Below, in pieces: positions 63,330 through 64,000 of a DNA stretch of 64,000 nt; the stretch's first letter is position 1; each line of letters starts with the position of its first letter. The position numbers were made by a program, and so were the translations under genes. The DNA is from Dryomyza anilis. Its lineage: Eukaryota; Arthropoda; Insecta; Diptera; Dryomyzidae. The stretch is taken from positions 40,632,564 to 40,696,563 of the forward strand of contig OX638135.1 in NCBI GenBank assembly GCA_951804985.1. The letters are read 5' to 3'. Under the pieces are notes generated by a model that did no database searches, was not told the origin of the DNA, and worked only from the letters and a program-made list of their open reading frames with translations.

Positions 63330-63545
63330 AATACTTTACGAGATATGGGATCCTAAAAAGTAAACCCATATCTTGTATGGAATGCAGTTGAGTATGTTGA
63401 CTAATTTGACTCATTTTCGAACTTCAATTACTTTTTTACTAAAATATATTTAAATTAAATTTCATCGCATTCGGAATAGTGTATATCAAGTTATCCCATG
63501 TAGGCGGATAGACAGACGGCCATGTCTAAATCGACTCGAAAAGTG
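63330..63545 (-). mobile_element. DINE-like dispersed repeat fragment, inverted
   Basis: On the minus strand it reads GTCGATTTAGACATGGCCGT then CTGTCTATCCGCC, the GTCY-containing part of this repeat class, preceded by a CATCACTTTTCGA word. Confidence 0.5.
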
Positions 63546-63789
63546 ATGCAGGCTAATTTTGGAATATCACAGACTAGACGGATAGAAAAGATTTATTTAA
63601 ATATGTTTGAATGTAATTAAAAAATAATACGAAATCGCCATACATGTATTACGAATTAAGTGTAATTAAATTATTCTTCAGATGGTAATAACATATTACT
63701 ATGTGTAAACATTTTATATATTTCCCGGCAGTATCAGTCAAACTTTTCATAAATAAGTAACAATACAAACATAAAATTTTAATTGAATT

Positions 63790-64000
63790 TGAATATAATA
63801 TTTCTTAGCAGTTTACTTGGTTATATCTATGTTTCAAAACAAACAGAAATTGCTATTCAAATCTAATTATAACTTCTTCGTCGTCATTCGATTAGTTATC
63901 GACAGACGAAGTTGGCAATTTTGTTCTACCTACGCTATCTTTTCCCATCGTTATTGATTTTTAAAAACAAACAAAAAAGAAATTGGATTTCAATACATGT
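63790..64000. repeat. dispersed repeat, related to 27620-27960
   Basis: Blocks GTTTACTTGGTTATATCTAT, ATCGACAGACGAAGTTGGCAA and TCTACCTACGCTATCTTTTCCC follow the same order as at 27720-27900. It is cut by the end of the window. Confidence 0.6.

Overview
This is a very AT-rich, intron- and transposon-dominated stretch of an animal nuclear genome, almost certainly a higher fly (Diptera: Brachycera). The only recognisable host gene is at the left edge: two minus-strand coding exons (1638-1947 and 773-1153) with good splice sites that encode the C-terminal part of the MUN region of CAPS/Cadps, the calcium-dependent secretion activator that primes dense-core vesicles. The gene is open at both ends in this window: the last exon should lie below position 1 and the preceding exon above 1947. 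I found no further CAPS exon above 1947, so much or all of the remaining 62 kb may be one giant intron, or an intron plus intergenic DNA. In Drosophila this gene is on the small fourth chromosome (Muller F), which is the X in many other flies; heavy repeat content would fit that (inference).

Layout. 1-2 kb: CAPS exons. 3-3.6 kb: a 21-bp minisatellite. 4.5-7.3 kb: a decayed BEL/Pao LTR retrotransposon (leader, gag, piece of protease). 7.3-12.9 kb: diverged repeats, (TA)n tracts and AT-rich filler. 13-14.2 kb: a foldback element. 14.4-15.2 kb: a SINE fragment next to a hAT-like MITE with an 8-bp target duplication. 15.6-17.1 kb: an unassigned 126-codon ORF with a decayed tandem copy, and a hAT transposase tail. 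17.5-18.2 and 26.4-27.6 kb: two copies of a family carrying a 15-bp minisatellite. 18.8-19.9 kb: a 1.1-kb TIR element that recurs at 39 and 48 kb. 20-25.5 kb: a 155-175-bp tandem array, a foldback and a long-TIR element. 25.5-31.5 kb: tandem arrays, at least four small MITEs and nested elements.

31.5-48.0 kb holds the most striking structure: a palindrome about 16.5 kb long with arms of about 7.7 and 8.8 kb, visibly about 98% alike, centred on a (TA)n tract inside a transposon. The arms are followed by a third, direct copy of a 405-bp segment plus the complete transposon. This is the pattern expected from a replication fold-back at the (TA)n followed by a second template switch. Each arm later gained its own tRNA-derived SINE, with a clean target duplication and an intact empty site in the other arm.

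48.4-64 kb: the complete 1.1-kb TIR element, a 1.19-kb near-perfect hairpin made of 60-bp repeats, a TA-flanked MITE, a 2.85-kb TIR element with internal inverted and direct repeats, a 4.2-kb TIR element, and fragments of dispersed repeats that resemble DINE-1/mini-me elements. Almost all open reading frames in the window are products of tandem repeats or AT-rich chance frames. Nothing points to a bacterial-type operon, CRISPR or other multi-gene system.
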